Below are positions 1 through 9,715 of a stretch of DNA of 50,235 nucleotides, piece by piece. How positions within the stretch are numbered: position 1 is the first letter of the stretch; the number at the start of each line of letters is the position of its first letter. Under the pieces are notes generated by a model. That model was given only the letters and a program-made list of their open reading frames with translations, was not told where the DNA came from and ran no database searches. This DNA comes from Mucidula mucida (lineage: Eukaryota > Basidiomycota > Agaricomycetes > Agaricales > Physalacriaceae). The DNA lies in the NCBI GenBank assembly GCA_015501055.1, contig JADNYV010000255.1, positions 1 to 50,235 of the forward strand, written 5' to 3'. The translations under genes were made by a program, and so were the position numbers.

Positions 1-627
1 GGTGTATAAACGAGATCGGAACTAAAGTACAATGATACTACACTACTGCTTATATACTAGTAAGTCTGTGTTTGAAACTCCTTGTCCATACGCGTTTCAC
101 TAGGGATGCTCCACGCCCTTGACCCAGTGTTGTATGCTACTAGTCCATGAAACCATTAAATACGAGTGGTAACTGCATGTAAGTAATAATACTGAAACGA
201 CCATGTGTACTACGAGTGTCGGCGGTGTGTATACAATAGGGAGTCCATGAGGTATCAGCATGTATGATGTCATCCATGTGTTGGACGTGTGTCCGACATG
301 AGTACGGCTTCGGTAATGAAAGGGTTATGATTGGTGACGAAACAGATGATGAAACGGTCCGTTGGTTGATAAGACAAGGCCCCGATAAGATATGATAAGA
401 TGTGAAAGTGTGAAAATATGGCGATTCATAACATCACCCCCTCCTTAAGGCGCAAGTTCCATTCTGCGCCAGAGTCGCTCCATGAGGGCTGCAGAGGGTA
501 GCGTGACGTCAAGGGGTTCGGTATCAGGCGGTGGCATGGGTCGGAATAAATGTGATGGGAAATTGCGACATGGGACTTCAATGCGGCAAGCGCGGGTGGC
601 TTCGCTTGTTCGGATATTGTTGGTGGA

Positions 628-897
628 GGGCGGGGGGTGGGTTATGGCACACACGAGCAGACATGGGAACCGGCATGCAATCTCAAAAATGCCGACGAAG
701 CCATCAGCGATTTCCACCAACAATATCCGAACAAGCCGAAGCCACCCGCGCTTGCCCGCATTGAAGTCCCTATGTCGCAATTCCCATCACATTTATTCCG
801 ACCCATGCCACCGCCTGATACCGAACCCCTTGACGTCACGCTACCCTCTGCAGCCCTCATGGAGCGACTCTGGCGCAGAATGGAACTTGCGCCTTAA
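628..897 (+). pseudogene. Chromodomain C-terminus of Ty3/gypsy integrase (fragment)
   Basis: The reading frame ending at 897 contains the chromodomain hallmark TWEPACNLKNADEAISDFH, preceded by GYGTHEQ. This is the third strand and C-terminal helix of a chromodomain as found at the end of chromovirus integrases. A proline-rich tail follows, ending in LWRRMELAP and a stop just before the polypurine tract. No reverse transcriptase, RNase H or integrase core is present, so only the last part of pol survives. The mirror arm encodes the same tail on the minus strand, ending at 445, but lacks the chromodomain core because the centre of the palindrome cuts it off. Confidence 0.8.
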
Positions 898-908
898 GGA
901 GGGGGTGA
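894..908 (+). other. Polypurine tract before the right LTR
   Basis: A purine-rich run (TTAAGGAGGGGGTGA) lies between the pol stop and the LTR start TGTTATG. This is where plus-strand DNA synthesis is primed in LTR retrotransposons. The mirror copy is at 434-448 on the minus strand. Confidence 0.6.
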
Positions 909-1437
909 TGTTATGAATCGCCATATTTTCACACTTTCACATCTTATCATATCTTATCGGGGGCCTTGTCTTATCAACCAACGGACCGTTTCATCATCTG
1001 TTTCGTCACCAATCATAACCCTTTCATTACCGAAGCCGTACTCATGTCGGACACACGTCCAACACATGGATGACATCATACATGCTGATACCTCATGGAC
1101 TCCCTATTGTATACACACCGCCGACACTCGTAGTACACATGGTCGTTTCAGTATTATTACTTACATGCAGTTACCACTCGTATTTAATGGTTTCATGGAC
1201 TAGTAGCATACATCACTGGGTCAAGGGCGTGGAGCATCCCTAGTGGAAACGCGTATGGACAAGGAGTTTCAAACACAGACTTACTAGTATATAAGCAGTA
1301 GTGTAGTATCATTGTACTTTAGTTCCGATCTCGTTTATACACCTGGCCTAGCCTAGTCTTACGAACGCGAACGCTTTATTTCTTAGTTTCTTGCTGTGGT
1401 ACCTGGTTGAGTCTCGTGGCTTAGTCAGTCGCTAACA

Positions 1438-3551
1438 GTTGCTTTGTAAGGAGGACCGGGTCTGCCCTTGCTATTTGTTAATAATGGGGGCTCTTGAGAC
1501 AGCTTCCCTAATCTTGGGAAGATAACTATTGCACATCCTTACCTATTACGACAAGACACCTCGCGAGTGCTGGGCGCCATCATTGTCACGGGTCCTGGAG
1601 GGATTTATCGTGACTACAGGCAAGACGATGGTGCTTCAGCTGAGGCATCTGAACGTTCAACTTTTCAATACAAGGTCTACATTGTCCCTCACCTTGACTC
1701 TCTTTGAGTATCACCACAGTTACGCCTACTGTGCTGGAATCATTCGCGTCACCAAATGCTACCTTCATTCTCACGACAGTTTGTCAGGCTACGAAAATGA
1801 GACTTATGGGTCTGTCAGTGGTGGTCGGCAATGATCACCAAATTCTGACTCCAACGCTGGTTGAGGCTGTGGTCATGTACTTGAGGCTGAATTGCTGGCC
1901 TCCCACCTCACTTTTGGGACAGGTTTGTATGGAAGAAAAGCATGGCATGATTCATTTCAAGAAAGTTATCGTTGCAGATTTTTTTCTTTTGCTTCTCTTC
2001 AAGTAGTAGAGTCATCCAGCAGCCCTTTCAACATGTAAATAAGAAATCTGCAACAATAAATTTTATTCAAGGAATATTCTAAGAATCTTTGAATTCTTCC
2101 CAAGACCTGAGATGTGACGATACGAGCTGCAAACTGCTCTTTGGATCCCGTTTGGCAGGGGTTTCCTTTTTGGGAAATACCACTTTCTCGATCACCAATT
2201 TCTGGCCCGGTTGCCGACCACCACTGTCAGCTTTATGGTCATATGTAGGGCAGCGCGACGGTGACCGATCTACCTAGCAAACAAGATTCTCTGAATAGCT
2301 GGGTATGAATGTGCTGTCAAACAGCATGCAAACGAAACCGTCGAGATAATCAAAACGTCAATGGCAAGAGACACATATGCAACTTGCCAGCTTCGCGTAG
2401 CTTGTCAAGTATATCTGCGTAGACGCATCATGCACAACAGCCACTACAGACGCGAGACACATGGGTAGGATGAAACGGAGAATCATTCATGTAAGACAAG
2501 ATGGAGACGATGGTTGTATTCCACAGTTGAGAACCCAGGGCGTGGGGCGAGGGCGTACAGTAGCAGGGAGCGCGAAGACAAAATATATTGGATTGGAAGA
2601 CGTAGGAAACAAGCTGTAAAAAGAGGCGACAGGAAGATCATAAAGGGAGAATAAATGAGAGCACTGCCGTGAAGCGTCGTCAGTACGAGATGTAAACGCT
2701 GGAAAGAATATCGGCACCTAGAAAACATCCATAACAGACATCCTTCCAAATCTTGGACGCCATCAGATCCTCTGGCCCGCCCCTTTGATATAACAAGGTA
2801 GTGGTGCCAGGCGGGCGTCGTCACTGCCGACCGCACTCCTTGCGAAGGGGTCGCGCTCGTTGACTGCACCTGGGATATCATCACCGGCGATTTTGATTGT
2901 GGAAGAATCGAGGGAAAAAAAAGCGTGAGAGTTCAGCCTTATAAGACTTTCGTCCGGCACGTGATCCTTGGCACAGAGCCGATTTGCCGACCCCATGAGG
3001 CAGCCACGTTCCCCTTTTGCGTAAACCTGCCTTCGATCCTCGTTCTGGGTCTATCTTCGTCTCTCGGCATGAGTCAATGGCTAGGCAATAGTGTCTCTCT
3101 TGGAACTGTCTGGTTGCTCATCTCACTTTGCTGTTTCTCTCTGAATTGGGCTCATAAAGTCTTGATGCGGTGGCCCGCATCAGCACAAAGGCGCAGCGCT
3201 TACGGGCGCCGTAACTCACTTACCACTCGCTTGGAACACGGCGCGTGATATCCAGTGGGTCGGCACCGGACGCCGTGTCCAGTTTACTTTGCTTTACATT
3301 CGCATTCATTCCCTGCTTCTCCCACCTCGTTCGCAGCTTCATAAAGCCACCTTGTGCTCTGCGACCTGCGCCTCCTCCTTACTATCCCACCTTGTCTGCA
3401 CAGCGATAAAGCATTCCGATAGTCGGCCTTCTCATCATTAAACTCAGGGTGCGCGTAGAAACTATTACCACAGTCAGAGCCCTCTGACCTCCCCATCATC
3501 GCGTCCCAGACGCCACTAAGCTCGACTTGTTCATGCGGCGCTGCTGCAAGT
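1438..3551. other. Long stretch with no recognisable gene
   Basis: Several open frames of 60-130 codons occur on both strands, but none has a recognisable domain, consistent splice sites or a homologue elsewhere in the window. There are A/T-rich runs around 1975-2080. The part near 2900-3550 probably includes the 5' region of the velvet gene that follows. Nothing more can be supported. Confidence 0.4.
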
Positions 3552-4670
3552 ATGAGCAGCACCATCTACAAGTTGACTATGCGCCAAGAGCCCAAGCATT
3601 CAAGATTTTGTACATGTAATTCTGTCGCTATTGCTGTCGTATCTGCGCTAACTAGCTTTCTCCACCGTAGCCCCCACGGATCGCCGTCCCATCGATCCTC
3701 CGCCCATCATCCAGCTGCACATCGGCGGGTCCAGCGCAGACTCATGGCACCTTCTTCAGAACCCCAATTACTTCATGTTTGTAAGCTTAATAAAACCGGA
3801 CGCCACAGATGTCGACCAAGAATTGCATTGGCTCCAGATCGAAGACTCCGTAAGTGTATTGTCTGCTTTTATCACCCACCTCACTGACTGACTTTGATCA
3901 GGATGGCACCCAGAGAGCACCAACGCGGTTTACAACCGGAGCTGTCGTGTCATCACTCCACATCCTGAAGGACCCGGAGAATGGTCAACGCCGTGGAGGC
4001 TTCTTTGTCTTCCCAGATCTTGGCGTGCGCGCAGAGGGGAAGTATCGTCTCAAATGCACGCTTTACGAAGTCGTCGAGTAAGTGGCCCACATGCCGTGGC
4101 TTGGCGTGTTCTGACGCAGATCGACAGCAGCGAACTGGTATACCGAAACCACATATTCTCCTCCGTGTTCGAGGTCTATCAGTCTCGTAAATTTCCTGGC
4201 ATGCAAAGTGTGTATTTATCTCGCGTCTAATTATAGCCACTCACCCAATCACGACGAAAGAATCCACGCCTTTGTCTTGCTCTTTCTCAGAACAAGGCAT
4301 CAAGATATGGATTCGCAAGAATGTGCGAGAGCGTCGCGTGCCTGCCCTCGATCGCTCCCCCAGGATCGTGGAGGCGCAGGTCCCAAAACCCCCACGAAAA
4401 CGAGCCCGAGTGGACCAAGAAGAGGACGTAAAGAAGAAGACGGAACGGATCGATAAGTCGGAGAGGCACACTCCCATGCTCGAGTCCCCGTCTGTCTTGT
4501 ACGTCGCGCCGCCGACTCCGTCTATCAGCGATACGTTTCCGCTTCCACCTGGATATGCGGCTCCTCCATCCCCCCACCAACATCGGCGCGATCAGGCGCA
4601 GGGCCGGTCGCGTATGAGCATCGGTAACCTCCTCAACGCGGCAGACCCACCTCGGCTCGAATCCAGATGA
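3552..4670 (+). CDS. Velvet-domain transcription factor
   Basis: Five exons join in frame: 3552-3609, 3671-3849, 3902-4077, 4128-4207 and 4261-4670, giving about 300 residues. Introns are 50-61 bases with GT-AG ends. The N-terminal part reads YKLTMRQEPKHSRF, then RRPIDPPPIIQLHI, which are velvet-domain landmarks. Exon 3 gives GGFFVFPDLGVRAEGKYRL, and exons 4-5 give KFPGMQKSTPLS and SEQGIKIWIRK, the end of the fold. The remaining ~120 residues are a low-complexity tail with a likely nuclear localisation signal (PRKRAR with downstream KKK) and a short motif SRMSIGNLLN. Velvet proteins are fungal DNA-binding regulators that dimerise and link development, spore viability and secondary metabolism. 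The domain and tail resemble the VelB/VosA/VelC side of the family more than VeA, but the subtype is not resolved. The start at 3552 could be preceded by a further short exon. Confidence 0.88.
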
Positions 4671-5880
4671 CTGACGCTTGGCAATAATGATATGATGAAT
4701 TGATGCTATACGTATATGTAGTGTATTGATACTTAAATTATATGCCCTTTTCCCCATTGTTCTTCCTTGTCGTCGTTTTAATTTTGGGTTGTAATAGAGT
4801 AGCAACATTGGATATGTCACTTTGCGGCGGCCTCTGGTGGAGACTTTGGGTGGGTCCAGATCCGACTTATCCGAGAGTCTGACGGAGCTGACGTTGCCTG
4901 ACACTTACCAGTCTGGTCGCGGATGATAAGCATTTTCTCGGCCGTCTTGTCAAAAGTTACCATTGCCTGGGTCGCGCGACACGCGCATCAACGAGCGCTG
5001 CGGCGTGTATTTTGACCACTGTGTGAATCTTGGACTTTGAAGAACCTCAGCGTCTGTTTTGATTCAACTTAACCTTCTAGGTATTAAACTTGAAGTACCG
5101 AAAATATAGTCCAAGCAAAAGAGAGTGTGGCGGTACCTGCCACTTCACCAAGGCGAACTAACCGAGCTTGAAATACATTTTGGGCCTCACGCCCAGCGGC
5201 TTGGTACATTTCTGATGTTTGTCTCATCGCCCAATGAGCTGACCATGATTGGGAAAGACTTGATCCTGATCCATAGAGGGACACACACTATATGCGGAAC
5301 GCGGGCCGACGCGTGGGTACCACACATGTGGTCGACGCGTTTCTTTCGCATCCACGTCGTCGTCGAATTCGCGATGACACTAGTTCCATTCTTCGGACGT
5401 CGCATGCCCCGGTAAGGAAGCTTTTCTCATTTGACCAGATTCGCGTATCTGTATACCCAGTTTCCTGTATTCAAAATGCGCCTAATCTTCATCGACGTCT
5501 ACGTCACCAGCTCAGTATTCCGTTGTGCGATCCGTATTCTGTAAGAGTTCCTTGACGCTTGCACGTATCTCGTTGTGACACCACGTTACAATGAGATCCT
5601 TCCTTCTTTCCCTTCGAATTTGACATCGTCTGTACTTTGACGCCAATGGAATCCGAGTCGGTGGCAGGTGGGCTCCGAGGGTGATAACTGGCGCCTATCT
5701 ATGGCGTGAGATGACGATTATTCATTACGCCGCTACTGACAGAAGGTGGCGAGTATTATCCCTATCTCCCAAGTTCCCAAGACGCTGTCATTCTGTAGCC
5801 TTCCATCGACGCGTCGCCGGAGGCGGACGAGTACGGAGAGCCACCAGTCAATCCAACGAGAGTCAGTTGACGTGGACATT
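4671..5880. other. Intergenic stretch without a supported gene
   Basis: This lies between the velvet gene and the 3' end of the minus-strand F-box gene. Open frames on both strands near 5084-5560 are short and have no recognisable motif. Further 3' exons of the F-box gene could extend into its right edge, but I cannot place them. Confidence 0.35.
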
Positions 5881-7142
5881 CTACTTATATGATACGCCGA
5901 CTACATCCATTACGCGTACAGTCACTAGTACTCTCAAAGGACAGGCGTCTTTCGTCTTTGAGTCTTGGGAAATAGAGCGTGCATGTAAGGGCCTACCATC
6001 CCTGCAAACCACAGAAATCGAGGTAATAAGTCGAGCGATGGGGGATGAAAGAAAATCATCCAACTCGTTTACGGCGTCAAGAACTTCCATTCCCTTAGTT
6101 GGAACTCGCTCATCGAGGTTCAGAAAGGCCAAGCTGAAACTGAGCGACGTTCTGCCCTGACTAAGAAACCCCCGAAATGAGGTGGATCCACCACGAAACC
6201 ATCACTGTTATATCGCTATTACGGACGCTGGGTTCCGTCGTCGGCTGTCAGATTGAGATGCGTTATATTGATACTGTTGAGGTAGGCCGTCTCCAATCCC
6301 TTGACGTCTTCTTGATCCCAGCGAAAATCTACACACATGCAATGTGAACCAGATATACGCCATGGACGAGCACACCTTCGCAATTATACGACAAGACCGC
6401 GATAGCGGAGGGCAACCCTGTCCCCTGGTGGAATCTGCCGACCTCTACTTTTTCCATGAAGGAAAATGAAGGTTCATGGATTTCGGACTATACGTGGCCG
6501 GATCGAGAATCCACGTGTGGAAGTGTTGCTAGCCGCGATATACGAAGACTGCGTAAATGGGGGAGAATAGATGGCGGAAGATCGTCGTCAATATGTGTAA
6601 CGGTCCCGTTTCCGTAGCTTGTCAGAGCTATGGACTTCAGGCGGGTGTCGTGCATAAATTGGACTTCATGGCGGACAAAAGAGGTAGAATGAGTCGAACG
6701 AGCAACTGCCCTCTCGGACAAGGCCGAAAACGCGATGTAAGAACGATTCTCACAGAGTGTCTTCGCCAAGGCAGAGGAGCGAGAAATGGGAGAGTTTGAC
6801 AAAACGGGGTGGAAGGGATAGGATAGGTTGAGCTGATTCCTCAGTAAGACAATCTTCTGTATCCTCCGTGGCGGCATGATCACCGCAGCAAACAAAAGCG
6901 AAGCTGCTAACATGAAAAGTTGTGTAAAAGGACTTCAAACTTCGCTAGTAGACCTGTCTGATTTGCTGGAGTGGGGCAGGGTACGAGGGGACTAGTGCAA
7001 TGGACGAGAACAGATAACTCTGACTGGGGAATAGCCACGATGAGCAGACCAGAGTGCAGATCAGCAGATCCGACAGCGCATTGTCGCTGCTCAAGAAGCC
7101 CAGGATATGCTCAATGAGCTCCGGCGGTGCTTCGTGAGTCAT
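5881..7142 (-). CDS. F-box protein, multi-exon
   Basis: The start at 7142 gives MTHEAPPELIEHILGFL, followed by LICTLVCSSWLFPSQSYLF, the classic fungal F-box (PPEL...IL...CSLVCRSW). F-box proteins recruit substrates to SCF ubiquitin ligases through Skp1. Downstream minus-strand exons look like the leucine-rich C-terminal part: PPSILPHLRSLRISRL near 6500, INITHLNLTADDGTQRP near 6260, then AFLNLDERVP to a stop at 5881. The last two join in phase across an intron from about 6221 to 6160 (donor GTAATA, acceptor TTCTTAG). The joins between 6955 and 6500 are not resolved, and one frame there hits stops, so the gene may be partly decayed. Only the N-terminal domain is recognised with confidence. Confidence 0.5.
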
Positions 7143-7444
7143 GGGAGGACAATGGAGCGTGTTGATCGGGAAAGTCTTCGTACAGGAGCTGCAAAACGAT
7201 TTAAGTTGACTTTGTGCAGCCTTGACACGTATTAGACTTACGTGCCACTTGTGTCAAGCGATGATTGTGGTTGAGATGAACGTCCCAATTTGGAAGAGCA
7301 TTACCCTGAAGAAAAGCCTTGGCACTCACGTTCGCGTGAGTGGCTTGTAGATTGGTGCACTGGTGAAGCAGTACTGTACTGTGTACAAGCAGAAGTCGTG
7401 TAGACCATATAACTCGTATTAAAGGGCGGAAAAAGTAAATACTA

Positions 7445-8863
7445 CTACTCTAACATTCTAGGATCCTTCTCATCGTAAAGGCATATATACAACTTCATCC
7501 CGGACTGTCGCAGAACTCGGATGCGCTCTTCAAGGACCGAATTAAACGAGAATGTACTTGCTCGAGGCGCATGCAATGTGAAGGACTCCAACGGCTCCAC
7601 GGAAAGCTGAGAATTTTTCACTCTGTCACCGCAGCGCAACTCCAGCATTTCAAGCACACGCTCGAAAAATGCAGTGAAATCAGCGTCCCCTTCATGACTA
7701 GCGCAAGACACATCCAGAACAAGGCCTCTAAGTGAGGAAAAGAACGTTATGTTTGCGCTGAAGAGCAATCTTAATACGTCGTGAGCGTCGCTCAGCAATT
7801 TGATCCTAAGAACCGGCAATTCACACAAGGAGCCACAGAGGCGGAGGAAGGATACCACACCAGCGCCAGTGACCTCCATGGAATGAACGGTCAGAGGCGT
7901 CAATGTGCAGTGCGAATGCCGGAGCGTGTTTTCAATGTGGGATAGGATTTCTGGGCTGGCGAAAGGAATGACCAACCTGTTTAGAGAGGGAAGGATCAGG
8001 TTGTCGAGGACGTCGAAAACCTGGGGAGTTCCACACTCGACGACAAGCTCTAGCAACTGCGGGATGGAGAACGGTGTTTCAATGGGCAAGCTTGTAACTT
8101 GTGTTACTTGAATGGGGTTTCCTGCCGGAGTACCATTAGAATCCCAACTGTCCGAAAGCGTTAGAGACAAAAGACGGCTTGTCCTGGACAGGACGTCTTT
8201 CACGGAACGAGAGGACATCTCCGTAACACCGAGATACTGTCCTCGCAGTTCAAGGCGCTCGATATAGTCCCATGACATGTCTATTGTTGGGATGGATAAA
8301 TAAGGATATGGAACGATGACCAGAGAGCGTAACGTTTTGGAAAATGAGATGGCATCTGGTGATATGATGGTAAACGCGAGATCTAAGACCAACTCCATAG
8401 TCTCTATGTTGGTGAAGTCCTCTACTATGTGCCGAAATGCTGGACCACCAAGAATCCTAAGATCTTGTGATTGAATCCGCAGTCGTTGAATACGATTGGC
8501 GCTTAGGATGAGCAGGGGATATAAGAAGAGGTCAAAGGAGAATGATGGATCGAGAGAAATGTTGACTATCAGAGAACATCTATCCGCGTTACGAAGATAT
8601 GTAGCCAGGGATGAAGTACGGAGCGTAACCAGATCCAGATGCTTGCAGTAAAACACGAAAGACCCATGATGCGAAGTCCTGCGTGTATAGCTGACCTTGA
8701 AATCGATTTGCCGCCAGAGGCGGGCGAAGGACCTAGCAACGCGCCGCCATGAGAGACAAATGGCAGTAATCTCGTATGGCCTGACACCTATCGTCGTGGC
8801 CATGGAGAAGATGTGACAGAGAACCTCGGGAGGAATTCGTCGGACGGGATTGAGGACATCCAT
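7445..8863 (-). CDS. F-box-like/LRR protein, N-terminal region out of frame
   Basis: One uninterrupted 472-residue frame starts at ATG 8863. It opens NPVRRIPPEVLCHIFSMA and continues ICLSWRRVARSFARLWRQI, the degenerate F-box typical of Agaricomycete F-box-like proteins. A long leucine-rich region follows, and the end reads LYICLYDEKDPRMLE. The gene at 17822-19534 is a clear paralogue and has a cysteine motif and coiled coil before this point. Here the same parts (KSTCLGS, then a helix ending LAQRDGLAW) are encoded at about 8865-9045 on the same strand but in another frame. Compared with the paralogue, 19 bases are missing between the Trp codon and NPVRR. The protein may therefore start internally, or the gene may be a recent pseudogene. 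It is divergent from the gene starting at 9716. Confidence 0.7.
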   Translation of the reverse strand: MDVLNPVRRIPPEVLCHIFSMATTIGVRPYEITAICLSWRRVARSFARLWRQIDFKVSYTRRTSHHGSFVFYCKHLDLVTLRTSSLATYLRNADRCSLIVNISLDPSFSFDLFLYPLLILSANRIQRLRIQSQDLRILGGPAFRHIVEDFTNIETMELVLDLAFTIISPDAISFSKTLRSLVIVPYPYLSIPTIDMSWDYIERLELRGQYLGVTEMSSRSVKDVLSRTSRLLSLTLSDSWDSNGTPAGNPIQVTQVTSLPIETPFSIPQLLELVVECGTPQVFDVLDNLILPSLNRLVIPFASPEILSHIENTLRHSHCTLTPLTVHSMEVTGAGVVSFLRLCGSLCELPVLRIKLLSDAHDVLRLLFSANITFFSSLRGLVLDVSCASHEGDADFTAFFERVLEMLELRCGDRVKNSQLSVEPLESFTLHAPRASTFSFNSVLEERIRVLRQSGMKLYICLYDEKDPRMLE

Positions 8864-9060
8864 GCAAGCCCATCGCGCTGAGCCAGCAGGTCGACTAGTC
8901 TATGCTGTGCCTCTTCAACCTCCGCGTCTAGAACTGCAAGACGATTGTGCCCTTCGAGACGGACCTGACGAAACTCGACGACTTGGAGCTCGGATGGCTG
9001 ATTATTTGAGATACGAGAGCCAAGGCAAGTAGATTTGCAGTACTTAGCTACAGCGGTGAC

Positions 9061-9715
9061 TCACAACAATATCAGAAGACTAGGCGATGTCAGTAAGGCA
9101 GAATAAAAGTATGGCTTCGACGCGTACATACCTGGTGCTGAATTTAGACTGTGACTGTTGGAAAGAAATCCTTCTGTGCGTGGTTAGGGGTAAGTGTCCG
9201 AACTAGACCGTCAGCACGTGACATTTGCGACTGCCCTTTTACCCTCATCTTGCCATTGAACGCGTGCACTCGGCCTTATTTTATAATCATCCTTGGAAGG
9301 CTTCGAACAACGAACCTAATCAGAAAACAGCGGTGCCTAGAACACTGAAACCACACCCGGGCCTCGTTCACTGGTACGCACTGTGGCGTTAAGCAGCTAA
9401 ATAGACCTGAAATGATTGCTCTATCTTGGCAGATCTCCGAAAAACCAAATGATAGATGTGGAGACTCTACGTGACGGCAGACTGTCCACCTACTCTGCCC
9501 TTTACTATCTTTTCATAGTAGGTTACTCAGTACTGTACAATTCATACTCATGTTTTCCTGGCAGTTTCGATCTCGTTGATTCTTTATCTGTTTGTTTTTT
9601 CTCCATTTTAATTGGAATGCCTGTCCGCCATCAATGGTTTGTCAAACGTGATCTTACAGCATAGCTGTCAGACTCTTTAACGCCCTTTTGATCTTGTTCC
9701 CTACCATCACCCCGG
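9061..9715. other. Divergent intergenic region
   Basis: This separates the minus-strand F-box-like gene from the plus-strand 946-residue gene and probably holds both promoters and any upstream exon of the F-box-like gene. Open frames at 9151-9348 and 9416-9664 show no domain. No convincing promoter motif was picked out. Confidence 0.35.

Larger units (their letters stand above)
1..1437. mobile_element. Palindrome of two head-to-head chromovirus LTR retrotransposon 3' ends
   Basis: Positions 1-627 are the reverse complement of about 713-1343, with only a few indels and substitutions, around an 85-base spacer (628-712). Reading outward from the centre, each arm has the end of an integrase chromodomain ORF, a purine-rich tract and then an LTR. 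The right LTR fits 909-1437: it starts TGTTATG and ends GCTAACA, so TGTTA and TAACA are inverted termini (529 bases). The left LTR begins at 433 on the minus strand and runs off the window start. Because that outer end is cut off, no target-site duplication can be tested. The arms are similar enough that the inverted structure is probably young. Confidence 0.85.

Noticed and set aside
482..916. 144-codon plus-strand frame inside the palindrome
   Set aside because: It reads through the mirror of the pol tail and the spacer. The real coding frame is the one with the chromodomain motif, ending at 897.
5681..6160. 159-codon plus-strand frame
   Set aside because: It overlaps minus-strand exons that fit the F-box gene better, and has no recognisable motif.
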